Shown here: one piece after another, positions 1-9,055 of the stretch
How the letters are laid out: each line of letters starts with the position of its first letter
Position numbering within the stretch: the first letter of the stretch is position 1
DNA from: Rheinheimera tangshanensis
GTDB lineage: Bacteria; Pseudomonadota; Gammaproteobacteria; Enterobacterales; Alteromonadaceae
Direction: 5' to 3'
Assembly: GCF_014645135.1 (NCBI RefSeq)
Contig: NZ_BMLH01000003.1
Coordinates: forward strand, 1 to 64,000
Length of the DNA: 64,000 nt
The notes under the pieces: generated by a model
Told to the model about the DNA's origin: nothing
What the model saw: the letters and a program-made list of their open reading frames with translations, nothing else
Databases searched by the model: none
Program-made: the position numbers and the translations under genes

Positions 1-17
1 AATAATCGAACGGTTCA

Positions 18-43
18 GACAGCATACTGCTGAGTATGCTGTC
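18..43. repeat. short perfect inverted repeat
   Basis: Two 10-base arms (18-27 and 34-43) are perfect reverse complements around a 6-base loop. There is no T-tract on either side, so it does not look like an ordinary terminator. It sits at the window edge, 40 bases from the longer palindrome at 83-125, and both may belong to one repeat cluster that continues to the left. Confidence 0.6.
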
Positions 44-82
44 CGGTGGGCTGCTTAATGAAAAATTCGTGGGGATCCCTCA

Positions 83-125
83 GGGTCAGATCACATTGTT
101 AACTGTTAACAATGTGATCTGACCC
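83..125. repeat. REP-like long palindrome beyond the spoVR stop
   Basis: Perfect 20-base arms (83-102 and 106-125) surround a 3-base loop. The outer end reads GGGTCAGATCACATT, a type of end I associate with palindromic elements linked to IS200-like or RAYT transposases in gammaproteobacteria; that link is from memory and unverified. It starts 12 bases past the spoVR stop codon, so it may also end or protect that transcript. No transposase gene is visible in the window. Confidence 0.7.
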
Positions 126-136
126 CCATTTTAAAT

Positions 137-1639
137 CTACAGCGGGCAACTGCCTAAAAGTTTTATGCTGCCATCTTCATTGAGTTGCTCCAGTTGCACA
201 TTAAAGCCCCATAACCGGTGCACATGCTTTAGTACCTGCTGGAAATTATCGGCCAGCGGAATGCGCTGATTCGGAACAAATCTCAAGGTTAAGCTGCGAT
301 CGCCGGTAATATCGGCGCTGTACACCTGGATATTGGGTTCAATGGTACTTAGGTTGTATTGTGCGGATAAGGTTTGACGGATCTGTTGATAGCCCTCTGC
401 ATTGTGAATAGCAGAGACCTCCAAAGTACTCTCTCGATCATCGTCTGTGATGGCAAATAAGTGGAAATCACGGATCACTTTGGGTGATAAGTACTGACTG
501 ATAAAACTCTCATCTTTAAAGTTTTGCATCGCAAAATGCAACGTCTCCAGCCAGTCCGAGCCTGCGATATCCGGAAACCATTCTTTGTCTTCTGCGGTTG
601 GGTGTTCGCAAATGCGGCGCAAGTCGGTAAACATGGCAAAGCCCAGAGCGTAAGGATTAATGCCTGAGTAATATTTACTGTGGTATTCAGGCTGAAATAC
701 CACATTGGTGTGGTTATGCAGTACTTCCAGAATAAACTTGTCTGTAACTAAGTTCTCCTGATACAGATGCTGCAATATGGTGTAATGCCAGAAGGTAGCC
801 CAGCCTTCATTCATCACTTGGGTTTGTTTTTGTGGGTAAAAATACTGCGAAATTTTGCGTACTATACGCACTATTTCACGTTGCCAGGGTTTGAGCAGCG
901 GCGCATTTTTTTCAATAAAATACAAAATGTTTTCCTGAGGTTCAGATGGAAAACGGTACTCATGCTCTGCCGATAAATCGTCTTTGTTCGGGATAGTTTT
1001 CCACAGCTGATTGACCTGAGATTGCAGATAAGCTTCACGGTCTTTCTGACGTTTTTGCTCTTCATCCATCGAAATTTTTTGTGGTCTTTTGTATCTGTCT
1101 ACGCCGTAATTCATCAGCGCATGACAAGAATCCAGCATATCTTCCACTTCACTGATACCGTATTTTTCTTCGCAGTGACTTAAGTACTGCTTGGCAAATA
1201 CCAGATAATCGATAATGGACGACGCATCAGTCCAGGTACGAAATAAGTAATTGTTTTTAAAAAAAGAGTTATGACCATAACAGGCATGCGCCATCACCAG
1301 CGCCTGCATCGTCATGGTGTTTTCTTCCATCAGATAGGCAATACAAGGATTGGAGTTAATCACAATCTCATACGCAAGCCCCATAAAGCCACGTTTGTAG
1401 TTTTGTTCGGTTTGAATAAATTTTTTGCCGTACGACCAGTGGTTATAACCAATAGGCATGCCAACACTGGAATAGGCATCCATCATTTGTTCGGCCGTAA
1501 TGACTTCAATCTGGTTGGGGTAGGTGTCCAGTTTGTATAGTTTGGCGACCCGTTCAATTTCTGCCTGATACTGGCCTAATAATTCAAAGCTCCAGTCCGG
1601 GCCGTCGGATAAAGGTTGTTTTTGTGTGGCAGAAGACAT
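137..1639 (-). CDS. SpoVR family protein (YcgB-like)
   Basis: A 500-residue cytoplasmic protein of the SpoVR/YcgB family, close to the usual length of about 510. The biochemical role is unknown; homologues are expressed under starvation together with PrkA and YeaH, and the Bacillus protein is involved in spore cortex formation. I chose the ATG at 1639 because GGGAG lies 6 bases upstream; a TTG two codons earlier is also open. It is the last gene of the minus-strand set prkA-yeaH-spoVR, 23 bases after yeaH, which supports joint expression. A perfect palindrome follows its stop codon. Confidence 0.93.
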   Translation of the reverse strand: MSSATQKQPLSDGPDWSFELLGQYQAEIERVAKLYKLDTYPNQIEVITAEQMMDAYSSVGMPIGYNHWSYGKKFIQTEQNYKRGFMGLAYEIVINSNPCIAYLMEENTMTMQALVMAHACYGHNSFFKNNYLFRTWTDASSIIDYLVFAKQYLSHCEEKYGISEVEDMLDSCHALMNYGVDRYKRPQKISMDEEQKRQKDREAYLQSQVNQLWKTIPNKDDLSAEHEYRFPSEPQENILYFIEKNAPLLKPWQREIVRIVRKISQYFYPQKQTQVMNEGWATFWHYTILQHLYQENLVTDKFILEVLHNHTNVVFQPEYHSKYYSGINPYALGFAMFTDLRRICEHPTAEDKEWFPDIAGSDWLETLHFAMQNFKDESFISQYLSPKVIRDFHLFAITDDDRESTLEVSAIHNAEGYQQIRQTLSAQYNLSTIEPNIQVYSADITGDRSLTLRFVPNQRIPLADNFQQVLKHVHRLWGFNVQLEQLNEDGSIKLLGSCPL

Positions 1640-1662
1640 AAGCAACTCCCTGAAGTCAGTAG

Positions 1663-2931
1663 CTAAGCGGCCTGTTTTTTGAAAAGTTCGCGAAATACAG
1701 GATAAATGTCTGCGACTTGTCGTATCGGCTGAATGGCAAAGTTATCAAAACTCTGCTGCAATTTTTCATACTCCAGCCACAAGCTCTGATGCGGCCGTGG
1801 GGTAATTTCGATATAGGCGTAATAGCGCACAAAAGGCAATATTTGCTGTGCTAATAAATCGGCACATTGCGGGCTGTCATCGGCCCAGTTATCGCCGTCT
1901 GAGGCCTGGGCAGCGTAGATATTCCACTCGGCTGGGTTATATCTGTCTTTGACTATATCTGCCATCATCTTTAGCGCACTGGACACTATAGTGCCGCCTG
2001 TTTCTTGTGAGTAAAAAAACTCTTGTTCGTCGACTTCTTTGGCCTGGGTATGATGGCGGATATACACCACTTCGACATTTTTATAGCTGCGGCTTAAAAA
2101 CATATAAAGCAGGATATAAAAACGTTTGGCCATGTCCTTGGTCGCCTGATCCATCGAACCCGATACGTCCATCAGGCAAAACATCACCGCCTTACTGGTA
2201 GGTTCAGGCCGTTTCTGGAAATTGCGAAAGCGTAAATCAAAGCTGTCGATAAAAGGCACTGCATCTATTCGTTTTTCCAAAAGCGCTATCTGTTCGCGTA
2301 GCGCCATCAACTGATGCTGATCCGGCACAGCTTCTGCTTCAACCAAAGCCAATTTAGCTTCCAGTTCATGCAGTTCACGTTTTTTACCAGCCGTCATAGC
2401 GACACGGCGTGCGAGTGAGCCTTGTAAGGACCGCACTATATCAATATTGGTCGGTACGCCTTCAGAGCGAAAACCTGCCCGCACATTTTTGTACTGCACC
2501 AGCTTATCCAACTGGTTTTTTTTCAGATTGGGCAGTTCTAAATCTTCAAATAACAAATCCAGGTATTCATCTTTGGAGATTGAGAACACAAATTCGTCTT
2601 CGCCTTCGCCATCTGCGCTGGCATCGCCCTGGCCTGAACCTGCCCCTTGTCCGCTTTGAGGCCGTTTGATTTTATCGCCAGGGCTGAATTGGTCATTACC
2701 AGGATGCACCCGCTCTCTGTGGCCGCCCTGGCCTTGATGGAAAAAAGGTTCGGTAATGTCTTTGCCGGGAATAGAGACTTTTTCACCGTTGTTGATATCA
2801 GTGACACTGCGTTTGCTGATGGCATCGGACACAGCTTGTTTAATTTGCTGCTTGTAGCGGCGAATAAAGCGCTGTCGGTTGACAGCACTTTTATTTTTGC
2901 CATTTAAGCGTCGGTCAATAAAATGCGCCAT
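1663..2931 (-). CDS. yeaH: YeaH/DUF444 family protein with von Willebrand A-like domain
   Basis: A 422-residue DUF444 protein. The N-terminal third is basic and then rich in Gly and Gln. A vWA-like domain follows, with a metal-site motif DVSGSM near residue 255. The family is the standard partner of the PrkA kinase (E. coli yeaG-yeaH) and is thought to act with it in starvation survival; its molecular function is not established. The start ATG at 2931 is preceded by GGAGG. It lies 21 bases after prkA and 23 bases before spoVR on the same strand, so an operon is likely. Confidence 0.94.
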   Translation of the reverse strand: MAHFIDRRLNGKNKSAVNRQRFIRRYKQQIKQAVSDAISKRSVTDINNGEKVSIPGKDITEPFFHQGQGGHRERVHPGNDQFSPGDKIKRPQSGQGAGSGQGDASADGEGEDEFVFSISKDEYLDLLFEDLELPNLKKNQLDKLVQYKNVRAGFRSEGVPTNIDIVRSLQGSLARRVAMTAGKKRELHELEAKLALVEAEAVPDQHQLMALREQIALLEKRIDAVPFIDSFDLRFRNFQKRPEPTSKAVMFCLMDVSGSMDQATKDMAKRFYILLYMFLSRSYKNVEVVYIRHHTQAKEVDEQEFFYSQETGGTIVSSALKMMADIVKDRYNPAEWNIYAAQASDGDNWADDSPQCADLLAQQILPFVRYYAYIEITPRPHQSLWLEYEKLQQSFDNFAIQPIRQVADIYPVFRELFKKQAA

Positions 2932-2952
2932 ACAACCTCCGGGGCTTTGACC

Positions 2953-4875
2953 TTACTGTGATTTGCGAACCCGTAAATACCACTCGCTCAGTAAGCGCAC
3001 TTGTTTACGGGTGTAGCCTTTCTCCATCATCCGGTCGACAAAATCATCATGTTTTTTCTGATCGTCGGTGGAGGTTTTGGCATTAAACGAAATCACAGGC
3101 AACAGCTCTTCTGTGCTGGAGAACATCTTTTTCTCTATCACAGTGCGAAGTTTTTCATAGCTGGTCCAGGTAGGATTTTTGCCATTATTTTTGGCTTTAG
3201 CCCGCAAAACAAAATTGACGATTTCATTGCGGAAATCTTTGGGATTGCTGATGCCCGCTGGCTTTTCAATTTTCTCAAGCTCAGCATTCAGTGCAGCTCT
3301 GTCAAACAACTGACCGGTTTCTGGGTCGCGGTATTCCTGATCCTGGATCCAGAAGTCAGCATAAATGACATAACGGTCAAAAATATTCTGGCCATATTCG
3401 GAGTAAGACTCTAAATAGGCGGTTTGAATTTCTTTGCCGATAAATTCTATGTATTTCGGAATTAAGTAGCCTTTTAAATGCTCCAGATAACGCTCTGACA
3501 CATCGGACGGGAATTGCTCCCGCTCAATCTGCTGCTCCAGCACATAAAACAAATGCACAGGGTTAGCGGCCACTTCGGTCGAGTCAAAGTTAAAGACACG
3601 GGATAAAATTTTGAAAGCAAAACGGGTGGATAAACCCGACATGCCTTCATCCACGCCCGCATAATCGCGGTACTCTTGGTAAGACTTCGCTTTAGGGTCT
3701 GTGTCTTTTAAGCTTTCGCCATCATACACCCGCATTTTTGAATATAAACTGGAGTTCTCCGGCGCTTTTAAACGCGACAATACGGCAAACTGTGCCAGCG
3801 AGGTTAACGTCGCTGGAGAGCAAGGTGCGACTTTTAATTCACTATGCTCCAGCAGTTTTTCGTAAATTTTGACTTCTTCAGACACCCGCAGGCAATAAGG
3901 CACTTTGACAATATAAACCCTGTCTAAAAAGGCCTCATTGTTTTTGTTGTTGCGAAAGGTCTGCCATTCCGACTCGTTGCTGTGTGCCAGAATAATGCCT
4001 TCAAAGGGCAGGGCGGCCAGACCTTCAGTACCGTTGTAATTGCCTTCCTGAGTGGCAGTTAACAGTGGATGCAGCACTTTAATAGGTGCTTTAAACATCT
4101 CAACAAACTCCATCAGGCCCTGATTGGCACGGCATAACGCGCCTGAATAGCTGTAAGCATCCGGATCGTTTTGGGCAAAATGCTCCAACTGGCGGATATC
4201 GACTTTACCTACTAAGGATGCAATGTCCTGATTGTTTTCATCACCAGGCTCAGTTTTAGCAATGCAGATTTGATCCAGAATCGAAGGGTATTTTTTTACC
4301 ACTTTAAATTGGCTGATATCGCCGTTGAATTCATGCAGGCGTTTACTGGCCCATGGCGACATAATGGTTTTCAGGTAACGTTTGGGAATGCCGTATTCCT
4401 GCTCGAGAATAGTGCCATCTTCATTGACATCAAACAGACACAAAGGGCTGTCGTACACAGGTGAGCCTTTGATGTAATAGACAGGCACCTGCTGCATCAG
4501 CGATTTTAGCTTTTCGGCCAAAGATGATTTACCACCCCCTACAGGGCCTAGCAGATACAAAATTTGTTTGCGCTCTTCCAGGCCCTGAGCTGAGTGCTTC
4601 AGGTAGGAGACTATTTGTTCTATCGCATCTTCCATGCCATAAAACTCGGCAAAAGCCGGATAACGAGCTATCACTCTGTTGGAAAATAATCGGCTTAGTT
4701 TGGGATCTTGGGCTGTATCAATCAGCTCAGGCTGACCTATGGCCATTAACAAGCGCTCGGCTGCGCTGGCATAGCAACTTTTATCTTTTTTACACAGCTC
4801 CAGATACTCCTGGATGCTGTATTCCTCTTCTTTAGCTGCTTCATATCTGGATTTGTAGTGCTCAAAAATGCCCAT
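2953..4875 (-). CDS. prkA: PrkA family serine protein kinase (YeaG-like)
   Basis: A 640-residue PrkA/YeaG protein: an AAA+ ATPase domain followed by a C-terminal PrkA kinase domain. A Walker A motif GPVGGGKSS lies at about residues 110-118. The reading frame is open 29 codons further upstream, but the ATG at 4875 gives the family N-terminus (MGIFEHYKSRYE) and has GGAGGT at good spacing. The family is a stress and stationary-phase Ser/Thr kinase in the cytoplasm. It is the first gene of a three-gene operon with yeaH and spoVR. In enterobacteria spoVR (ycgB) is usually elsewhere; here all three are together. Confidence 0.95.
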   Translation of the reverse strand: MGIFEHYKSRYEAAKEEEYSIQEYLELCKKDKSCYASAAERLLMAIGQPELIDTAQDPKLSRLFSNRVIARYPAFAEFYGMEDAIEQIVSYLKHSAQGLEERKQILYLLGPVGGGKSSLAEKLKSLMQQVPVYYIKGSPVYDSPLCLFDVNEDGTILEQEYGIPKRYLKTIMSPWASKRLHEFNGDISQFKVVKKYPSILDQICIAKTEPGDENNQDIASLVGKVDIRQLEHFAQNDPDAYSYSGALCRANQGLMEFVEMFKAPIKVLHPLLTATQEGNYNGTEGLAALPFEGIILAHSNESEWQTFRNNKNNEAFLDRVYIVKVPYCLRVSEEVKIYEKLLEHSELKVAPCSPATLTSLAQFAVLSRLKAPENSSLYSKMRVYDGESLKDTDPKAKSYQEYRDYAGVDEGMSGLSTRFAFKILSRVFNFDSTEVAANPVHLFYVLEQQIEREQFPSDVSERYLEHLKGYLIPKYIEFIGKEIQTAYLESYSEYGQNIFDRYVIYADFWIQDQEYRDPETGQLFDRAALNAELEKIEKPAGISNPKDFRNEIVNFVLRAKAKNNGKNPTWTSYEKLRTVIEKKMFSSTEELLPVISFNAKTSTDDQKKHDDFVDRMMEKGYTRKQVRLLSEWYLRVRKSQ

Positions 4876-5053
4876 AGTGCACCTCCGAAACTGGTCTGTG
4901 GGAACTGAATACAAATAAAGCCACTGATGTAAGGTTAGACAGTAAAAAAGCGCTTCGCTCAACTAATTCACAGAAAAATATGAATTTTTTTGTAGCGATG
5001 CGTGCACAGAACAGGTGGGAGCCCAGCGTAGAGCCTCTGGTTTTTAATTCGGA

Positions 5054-5083
5054 ACAAAAAAGAAAGCCCGGCGAGCCGGGCTT
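5054..5083 (-). terminator. rho-independent terminator of sodB
   Basis: Arms 5064-5071 and 5076-5083 form an 8-bp GC-rich hairpin with a 4-base loop. Read on the minus strand it is followed by a U-rich run (complement of 5055-5065). It begins 23 bases past the sodB stop codon. Confidence 0.9.
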
Positions 5084-5105
5084 GAGGATCTACAACAACC
5101 GAAGA

Positions 5106-5690
5106 TTAAGCAGCGAAGTTTTTCGCAGCAAATTCCCAGTTGATTAATGCCCAGAATGCATTCAGGTAGGTTGGACGTGCATTACGGAAATCGATGTAGT
5201 ACGCATGTTCCCACAAATCCACTGTCATCAGAGGTGTTACTGAGCTATCAGTCAGTGGTGTGCCAGCGTTGCTGGTATTGACGATATCTAAAGAACCGTC
5301 TGCTTTTTTCACTAACCAGGTCCAGCTTGAACCAAAGTTATTGACAGCTTTGTCATTAAAAGCAGTCTGGAATGCAGCAAAAGAGCCCCACTGTGCAGTA
5401 ATTGCAGCAGCTAAAGCACCAGTTGGTTCACCGCCGCCATTTGGTGATAAGCAGTTCCAGTAAAAAGTGTGGTTCCAAATCTGAGCTGCATTGTTAAATA
5501 CAGGACCTTGAGAAGTGCGGATGATGTCTTCTAGAGACTTACCAGCAAATTCAGTACCTTCAACCAGTGAATTTAATTTCACCACATAGGCGTTATGGTG
5601 TTTGCCATGGTGATAATCCAGAGTTTCAGGAGAGATGTGAGGTAATAATGCGTCTTTTGCGAAAGGTAATGCTGGTAATTCGAAAGCCAT
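5106..5690 (-). CDS. sodB: superoxide dismutase [Fe]
   Basis: A 194-residue iron superoxide dismutase that converts superoxide to oxygen and hydrogen peroxide in the cytoplasm. Metal-ligand segments are present: His27 in the LDYHHGKHH region, the NHTFYWN segment, and DLWEHAYYIDF. Length and sequence match the Fe-type enzyme. No signal peptide. It is transcribed alone: a terminator follows it, and the gap to grxD is divergent. Iron-dependent control is common in the family, but I did not identify a regulator site. Confidence 0.97.
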   Translation of the reverse strand: MAFELPALPFAKDALLPHISPETLDYHHGKHHNAYVVKLNSLVEGTEFAGKSLEDIIRTSQGPVFNNAAQIWNHTFYWNCLSPNGGGEPTGALAAAITAQWGSFAAFQTAFNDKAVNNFGSSWTWLVKKADGSLDIVNTSNAGTPLTDSSVTPLMTVDLWEHAYYIDFRNARPTYLNAFWALINWEFAAKNFAA

Positions 5691-5915
5691 TGTCGTTCTC
5701 CGTAGGCGTTGTTTATGGGGTCTGCATCGCGTAGACTACAAAACCCGACTAAATTACTCAAGTTTTAGTCGTAAATTTCACAATCAGAGTTTATTGCAAT
5801 GCAGTAGTCTGCTCCCCATATTCTTGGGGCGTATTGCAAAATCTCAAGTGCGAAATGAGTAAACACAGCGTAAAATGAGACAAATTTTTAAACCCAGTAG
5901 TGCCAGAGGCTGAAG

Positions 5916-6254
5916 ATGGAAACCATTGAGAAAATTAAACAACAGTTGGCTGATAATCCAATTATCATTTATATGAAAGGTTCGCCAAAATTACCGAGTT
6001 GCGGTTTTTCAGCTCAGGCGTCTCAAGCCCTGATTGCATGTGGTCAACCTTTTGCATTTGTCGACATTCTGCAAAACCCGGATATCCGTGCTGAATTACC
6101 AAAATATGCCAACTGGCCAACCTTCCCACAGTTATGGGTTGAAGGAGAACTGATTGGAGGTTGTGACATTATTCTGGAAATGTTCCAGCGTGGTGAATTG
6201 CAGCCGCTGATTAATGAAACTGCGGCTAAGTACAACAGCGAAAGCGCAGAATAA
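5916..6254 (+). CDS. grxD: monothiol glutaredoxin Grx4 family
   Basis: A 112-residue monothiol glutaredoxin with the CGFS active site (Cys29). This class binds a [2Fe-2S] cluster with glutathione and BolA-type partners and delivers Fe-S clusters in the cytoplasm. Length matches E. coli GrxD (about 115). It is divergent from sodB, with 225 bases between their start codons that should carry both promoters. A strong hairpin follows the stop codon. Confidence 0.96.
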   Translation: METIEKIKQQLADNPIIIYMKGSPKLPSCGFSAQASQALIACGQPFAFVDILQNPDIRAELPKYANWPTFPQLWVEGELIGGCDIILEMFQRGELQPLINETAAKYNSESAE

Positions 6255-6270
6255 TGTAGTGTTTGAAGCA

Positions 6271-6294
6271 AAAAGGCAGCGCAAGCTGCCTTTT
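6271..6294. terminator. bidirectional terminator between grxD and rnt
   Basis: Perfect 10-base arms (6271-6280 and 6285-6294) with a GCAA tetraloop. The hairpin has an A-run on the left and a T-run on the right, so it can serve grxD (plus) and rnt (minus), whose ends converge here. Confidence 0.9.
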
Positions 6295-6317
6295 GTGTTT
6301 CTAAAGAAGAAAGTGAA

Positions 6318-6995
6318 TTAAGCCGGGTCTGATTCCGTGCTCTCTTCCTGTTCACAGTCATCCATCAGCATAGGTGGGGGCCAGCCGCCAAGTTGATGCC
6401 AACGATTGACTATGTAGCAGAATAATTCAGCGGTACGTTCTGTGTCATACAAAGCGCTGTGTGCTTCTTTGTTGTCAAAATCAATACCTGCTTGTTTACA
6501 AGCTTTTGCCAGAACGGTCTGACCTAAAGCCAGCGCAGATAAAGTCGTGGTATCAAAGGATACAAAAGCGTGAAAAGGCGAGCGTTTTAATTTAATTCGA
6601 TCAATGGCTGCATTTAAAAAACTTTGATCAAAAGCTGCATTATGAGCCACCACTACAGCTCGTTGACAGTCGGCATCTTTCTGCGCTTTACGCACAGCCC
6701 GGCAAATTTCGGTCAGAGCTTCCCGCTCTGAAACTGCGCCACGAAGCGGGTTGTAGGGATCTATACCATTAAAAGCTAAGGAGCTGGCTTCCATGTTGGC
6801 CCCCTCAAAAGGTTCAATATGAAAATGCAAGGTCTGGCTTGGAACAAGCATGCCTTTTTCGTCTATAGTCAACAAAGTTGCAGCGATTTCTAACAATGCA
6901 TCTGTTTTTGCATTAAAGCCTGCGGTTTCGACGTCGATAACAACAGGGAAGTAGCCACGAAAACGTTGTGCTAACGGATGTAAAGCTTGAGTCAT
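6318..6995 (-). CDS. rnt: ribonuclease T
   Basis: A 225-residue RNase T, a DEDD-family 3'-5' exoribonuclease that trims tRNA and other stable RNA 3' ends. The exonuclease motifs are visible: [10 protein letters not shown] (Asp and Glu), [10 protein letters not shown], and [13 protein letters not shown] (catalytic His and Asp). The frame is open 17 codons further upstream, but the ATG at 6995 gives the family N-terminus and has AGGT upstream. It diverges from motY, the arrangement I know from Vibrio. Confidence 0.95.
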   Translation of the reverse strand: MTQALHPLAQRFRGYFPVVIDVETAGFNAKTDALLEIAATLLTIDEKGMLVPSQTLHFHIEPFEGANMEASSLAFNGIDPYNPLRGAVSEREALTEICRAVRKAQKDADCQRAVVVAHNAAFDQSFLNAAIDRIKLKRSPFHAFVSFDTTTLSALALGQTVLAKACKQAGIDFDNKEAHSALYDTERTAELFCYIVNRWHQLGGWPPPMLMDDCEQEESTESDPA

Positions 6996-7106
6996 AAGAC
7001 CTGTGTCCTGATAAGATAGGCAGGCATTATGCCAAATAATTTGCAAAGCGTCTTGTTTGAGTACCTTGTTTGTCCTGGTGGAAGTTGAAAAACAACAGGT
7101 GTTGAG

Positions 7107-7991
7107 ATGAAAAAAGGGAAACCTATGCGATATAAGCTTTGTCTGGTACCAATTCTGCTGGCGGCTGCTCAGACGCAGGCCGGGTTGCGTCAGTATTCAG
7201 CGACAGTCGACCAATCTACCTGGTCTTTGAAGCAAAACTCGCCTTTGGTGTGTGAACTAAGTCATCCAGTGCCGCGTTTTGGTGAAGCGTTTTTCCGAAG
7301 CACAGCCGGAAAAGAGCTGAACATGCAGTTTGAATTGAACATGTTGCGTTTGCCTGATCATTATGCCTTGGCAGAAGTGCTGTCAGTTCCGCCGGTCTGG
7401 CGTCCGGGTGAGCAGGCCAAAGCTATCAGTAGCATGAAAATGTTGAAACAGTTTGACGGTGATTTAGGTAAAGCCGAGAGCTGGATCATGCTGACTGAGC
7501 TGGAGCAAGGTTATAGCCCAACCTTCTACTTCTCAGACTGGTATAGCCCTTATGACAAGGTGAGCGTGTCTTTAAATCCTGTACATTTTATTGAAGCCAT
7601 GGACCAGTTTACTCAGTGTGTGAGTTCTTTATTGCCTTACACCTTTGATGATATCGCTTTTACTGTGTTGACCTACGAATCAGGCGGCGATGAACTGACC
7701 AAAGCCTCGAAGAAGCGTTTGCAGCAAATTGCTGACTATTTAAAACATGATCAAAGTATCGAGAGTATTGATATTCAGGCCTACAGTGATTCCTTTGGTG
7801 GTCGTTGGATGAACGAGCAGTTGTCGATAAAACGCGCTGAAGCCATTAAAACCAAACTGGTCAGTTTTGGTCTGGAAGAAAATAGAATACGCACTGAAGG
7901 TTTGGGAGAAAAGCGTCACGTGGCTTCGAATGAAAGCTCTTTGGGCCGAGCCAAAAACCGCCGCGTTGTCATTCAAATGGAAAAGCCCTGA
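7107..7991 (+). CDS. motY: sodium-type flagellar motor protein MotY
   Basis: A 294-residue exported protein: an N-terminal signal peptide ending near AQTQA, an N-terminal domain of about 140 residues, and a C-terminal OmpA-like peptidoglycan-binding domain (from about residue 180). The family MotY forms the T-ring at the base of sodium-driven flagella and helps anchor the stator. Length (Vibrio precursor about 293) and position beside rnt support MotY over a generic OmpA protein. The start at 7107 has AGGTG at good spacing; the ATG at 7125 with AGGG upstream is an equally good alternative. No other flagellar genes are in the window. Confidence 0.85.
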   Translation: MKKGKPMRYKLCLVPILLAAAQTQAGLRQYSATVDQSTWSLKQNSPLVCELSHPVPRFGEAFFRSTAGKELNMQFELNMLRLPDHYALAEVLSVPPVWRPGEQAKAISSMKMLKQFDGDLGKAESWIMLTELEQGYSPTFYFSDWYSPYDKVSVSLNPVHFIEAMDQFTQCVSSLLPYTFDDIAFTVLTYESGGDELTKASKKRLQQIADYLKHDQSIESIDIQAYSDSFGGRWMNEQLSIKRAEAIKTKLVSFGLEENRIRTEGLGEKRHVASNESSLGRAKNRRVVIQMEKP

Positions 7992-7992
7992 T

Positions 7993-8451
7993 CTAGGGCT
8001 TTTGGATCAGTGGTTCTTCGATTACTTTAGGAAGCTTGTTGTAGTAACGGTCAAATTGTTTTAATACCGCAAGAATTTTATCACCGGTAAAAGGTTTGAC
8101 AATAAAAGACGCTGCACCCGAGGCTATGCTGGTTTTGACGTTTTCCAGTGTGCTGACTCCGCTGACCATCACGACAAAGCATTCAGGTTTTAGTTCTTTA
8201 AAACGTTTTAGTAGCTCAAGACCTGAACCATCAGGCAGCTCAATATCCAAAAATACCAGCTCCGGTAGTTGCTGGCTAAAGGTGAGTAACGCCGTGGACG
8301 CATTGTGTGCCTGAAAATAATTGAAGGCTCTGTATCTCAGTTTTTCTTTTGAAAACAAAGCGGTAAGATTGTTACGCAGTAATTGCCTGTTGTATTCCAG
8401 GTCATCCACTAACAATATTTTTTGTTCCCGTACTTTTACTTTAGTTTGCAT
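7993..8451 (-). CDS. single-domain response regulator
   Basis: A 152-residue receiver (REC) protein with no output domain. The acidic pocket is Asp16-Asp17, the phospho-acceptor is Asp69 (FLDIELPDG), Ser97 is the switch residue and Lys119 (VKPF) is the conserved lysine. The ATG at 8451 overlaps the end of the upstream REC-Hpt gene by 16 bases and has AAGG before it, which suggests translational coupling. CheY-like, but the partner is unknown. It probably takes phosphate from the Hpt domain of its neighbour. No histidine kinase is nearby. Confidence 0.85.
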   Translation of the reverse strand: MQTKVKVREQKILLVDDLEYNRQLLRNNLTALFSKEKLRYRAFNYFQAHNASTALLTFSQQLPELVFLDIELPDGSGLELLKRFKELKPECFVVMVSGVSTLENVKTSIASGAASFIVKPFTGDKILAVLKQFDRYYNKLPKVIEEPLIQKP

Positions 8452-9050
8452 GCCTTGCACTGCTCCAGAAAATAGGTGGCGCGCTCTGTTCTTTGTCCTG
8501 CCGGGATAGTTTTCCATTCTTTTTGCAATTGATCGGCCAGTTGACCCAAAGGTGCTAAATCAAAGCTGGCAGCACTGCCTTTAAGTTGATGCACAATAGC
8601 CATAAAATCAATCCAATTTTGTTGTTCTGCGAGTGTAGCCAGTTGCTGTACTAACTGTTTAGCATGCGCCAGATAAGCCTCTTTCAGCTCTGTTGGCAGT
8701 TCTAATTCTATTGAAGGAATAGCCTTAAACTTTGCCAGTTGCTGCTGTAGCTCTGGCCATTGCAATGGTTTTTTCAGCACCAGATCAAAGCCTGTGGCTG
8801 GCACTTCTTCGGCTGACATGGCGATAATAGGTCTGTCATAGCCCAGCTGACGCAATAGCTGCATCGCACTGATCCCATCCATGACGGGCATCTGAATATC
8901 CATAAGGAGCAGATCAAACTGGTAACTTAAAGCCTGCTGCACTGCAAGATCACCATTTGCTACCCACAGGACCTGATAGCCCAGAATTTCAGCCTGTAAC
9001 TGAAACAGCTGGGCCAGTAGTTCATCGTCTTCAGCAAAAAGTAAGTTCAA
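8436..9050 (-). CDS. response regulator with C-terminal Hpt domain
   Basis: A 204-residue protein with an N-terminal receiver domain (pocket Glu7-Asp8-Asp9, phospho-acceptor Asp51 in LLLMDIQMP, Lys93) and a C-terminal histidine phosphotransfer domain (His154 in HQLKGSA). Such REC-Hpt proteins usually act within a phosphorelay, downstream of a hybrid kinase. The stop codon lies inside the next gene, a single-domain receiver, so the two are likely co-translated. It starts 5 bases after the mnmC stop codon on the same strand, so it may be read from the mnmC promoter. The sensor kinase is not in this window. Confidence 0.85.
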   Translation of the reverse strand: MNLLFAEDDELLAQLFQLQAEILGYQVLWVANGDLAVQQALSYQFDLLLMDIQMPVMDGISAMQLLRQLGYDRPIIAMSAEEVPATGFDLVLKKPLQWPELQQQLAKFKAIPSIELELPTELKEAYLAHAKQLVQQLATLAEQQNWIDFMAIVHQLKGSAASFDLAPLGQLADQLQKEWKTIPAGQRTERATYFLEQCKACKLK

Positions 9051-9055
9051 CTATG

